Assembly (NCBI GenBank): GCA_945888565.1
Contig: CAMDAL010000219.1
Location: 1 to 7,010, forward strand
Direction: 5' to 3'
From: Devosia equisanguinis
GTDB taxonomy: Bacteria; Pseudomonadota; Alphaproteobacteria; Rhizobiales; Devosiaceae
Length of the DNA stretch: 7,010 bases
The notes under the pieces are model-generated. The model saw nothing but the letters and a program-made list of their open reading frames with translations, was not told where the DNA came from and did not search any database. Below are positions 6,335 through 7,010 of this stretch, piece by piece; position 1 is the first letter of the stretch, and each line of letters begins with the position of its first letter. A program made the position numbers and the translations under genes.

Positions 6335-6367
6335 TTCCGCTGCTCTAACCAACTGAGCTACTCCGCC
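6291..6367 (-). tRNA. tRNA-Met (anticodon CAT, probably elongator), with encoded CCA
   Basis: Read on the - strand this gives a complete 77-nt cloverleaf: 7-bp acceptor stem GGCGGAG/CTCCGCT (with a G1-U72 pair), D arm GCTC/GAGC with loop AGTTGGTTA, anticodon stem GCGGA/TCCGT with loop ATCATAA, a 5-nt variable loop GTGTC, T arm GGGGG/CCCTC with loop TTCAAAT, discriminator A and encoded CCA. The anticodon is CAT (antisense ATG at 6331-6333). Initiator tRNA is unlikely, since that normally has an unpaired first base and three G-C pairs in the anticodon stem. The lysidine-modified tRNA-Ile2 also has CAT and is the alternative; the overall sequence matches what I know of alphaproteobacterial elongator tRNA-Met. 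Its 3' end abuts the integrated element and is intact, so the insertion preserved the tRNA. Confidence 0.93.
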
Positions 6368-6408
6368 CCGGTACGCGGGTGGCAGAGCCGACCCTTGGGC
6401 GCGGCGCC

Positions 6409-6437
6409 TTATTAGGTTTGGGTCGGGTGGGTGTCAA
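6409..6437 (-). promoter_or_regulatory. Predicted sigma70-type promoter of the tRNA gene
   Basis: On the - strand a perfect -35 box TTGACA (6437-6432) is followed after exactly 17 nt by TAATAA (6414-6409), a moderate -10 match. A GC-rich discriminator comes next, and the tRNA starts about 42 nt beyond the -10 box, giving a leader of roughly 35 nt for RNase P to remove. A GC-rich discriminator is typical of stringently controlled stable-RNA promoters. The -35 box lies inside the end of the polysaccharide lyase gene, and the -10 box is formed by that gene's two consecutive TAA stop codons. Confidence 0.6.
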
Positions 6438-7010
6438 GCACTGATGGGGGGCGCGTGGCCATCAGCGGCATGAGCCAGCAGGTGACGGCGCCTTCGCCGA
6501 TCTCGCCACGCCAGCAGAGCCGTATCGCCGGGACCCTTTCGCCGAAGCGAGGCGACACCCACCCGCCATCGAGCCGATCCTCGCCTGTGGCCATGGTTAC
6601 CGCGTCCGTGGGAAAATCGATGCGGAGCAGGCGGTCGGTGCCCCGGCTCACCGTAACCGACTTGCCGGCGCTGCTCGCCATCAGCCCCGGCGCCAGCTGG
6701 AACACCAGTTCGGCGGGGAGCGGCGGGCCGCCGAGCAACTGGTCGGTGACGGAAATCCTGCCCGGCTCGATCTGCAGCGTGCGCTGCACAATGCGTCCGA
6801 AGCGGCGGCGGTAGCCGTCGTGCGTGGCGCGGAGCCAGGGGTGAGGGGACGTGCCGCTCTCCTCGAGCCGCGCGTGGGCCCTCTCCGACCAGTTGAACGG
6901 GCCGGACATCGTGCTCTGGCTGGTGCCTTCGAGGTTGAGTGTGTTGTGGGCCGGCGTCGAACGGAACCAGCGGCGCCACTCGCCGCCCGAGCCATAGAGA
7001 TACGTGCCCG
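6412..7010 (-). CDS. Heparinase II/III-family polysaccharide lyase, C-terminal part (5' end outside window)
   Basis: The frame is open to the window edge, and 198 C-terminal residues are visible; the ATG at 6909 is internal, since homologous-looking sequence continues upstream of it. The upstream part includes GTYLYGSGGEWRRWFRSTPA followed by HNTLNLEG; the spacing of an aromatic/Arg strand to AHNT with a following Gly-x-x-Gln is characteristic of the beta-sandwich domain of heparinase II/III-type uronic-acid polysaccharide lyases. Further strands follow (GPFNWSERAHARL, HDGYRRRFGRIVQRTL, ISVTDQLLGG, AELVFQLAPGL), ending at a double TAA. Such enzymes cleave acidic polysaccharides by beta-elimination; their N-terminal alpha/alpha-toroid and any signal peptide lie outside the window. 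This is the host chromosome side of the element. The natural substrate (capsule, exopolysaccharide or alginate-like glycan) cannot be told from this piece. Confidence 0.8.
   Translation of the reverse strand, partial: GTYLYGSGGEWRRWFRSTPAHNTLNLEGTSQSTMSGPFNWSERAHARLEESGTSPHPWLRATHDGYRRRFGRIVQRTLQIEPGRISVTDQLLGGPPLPAELVFQLAPGLMASSAGKSVTVSRGTDRLLRIDFPTDAVTMATGEDRLDGGWVSPRFGERVPAIRLCWRGEIGEGAVTCWLMPLMATRPPSVLDTHPTQT

Noticed and set aside
6398..6413. Short inverted repeat GGCG/CGCC followed by TTATT, possible terminator for the recombinase
   Set aside because: The stem is only 4 bp with a 3-nt loop and the T-run is broken; these bases are better explained as the tRNA promoter -10 box and discriminator.
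6431..6814. 127-codon + strand frame opposite the heparinase-family gene
   Set aside because: Antisense shadow; the - strand frame has the recognisable lyase motifs and extends to the window edge.

Overview
The window is high-GC DNA, probably from an alphaproteobacterium. It covers the right-hand end of an integrated temperate-phage-type element and its junction with the host chromosome. The alphaproteobacterial call rests on the base composition, the tRNA-Met sequence and the style of the phage genes. A sphingomonad is a guess only.

Element (about 1-6290). All genes are on the + strand and tightly packed, with gaps of 1 to 53 nt and an ATGA overlap between the XRE and helicase genes, so they probably form one transcription unit. 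In order: the C-terminal end of a YqaJ/lambda-exonuclease-type recombination nuclease (2-271); a coiled-coil phage protein of unknown role (276-1040, GTG start); a small unknown protein (1072-1392, GTG start); a 411-residue protein that is the positional candidate for the single-strand annealing partner of the nuclease and carries a ribosome-modulation-factor-like tail (1420-2655); a UUCG hairpin; an XRE-type HTH regulator (2709-2987); a RecD/Dda-like SF1 helicase fused to an N-terminal DUF6011-like zinc module (2984-4519); two tiny ORFs (4525-4623 and 4626 onward); and a large serine recombinase (4727-6334). This reads as a recombination module followed by the integrase at the element's end.

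Junction (6291-6367). A tRNA gene with a CAT anticodon (elongator Met most likely) lies on the - strand with its 3' end facing the element. The last 14 codons of the recombinase and its stop codon are the antisense of the 3' half of this tRNA, so the attachment site is very probably the tRNA 3' end. The integrase and the tRNA gene share sequence.

Host side (6368-7010). A promoter-like TTGACA-17-TAATAA on the - strand sits at the end of a heparinase II/III-family gene, and its -10 box coincides with that gene's tandem stop codons. The heparinase II/III gene runs out of the window at its 5' end. No stretch over 300 bases lacks a gene. No CRISPR array, rRNA or insertion sequence was seen.
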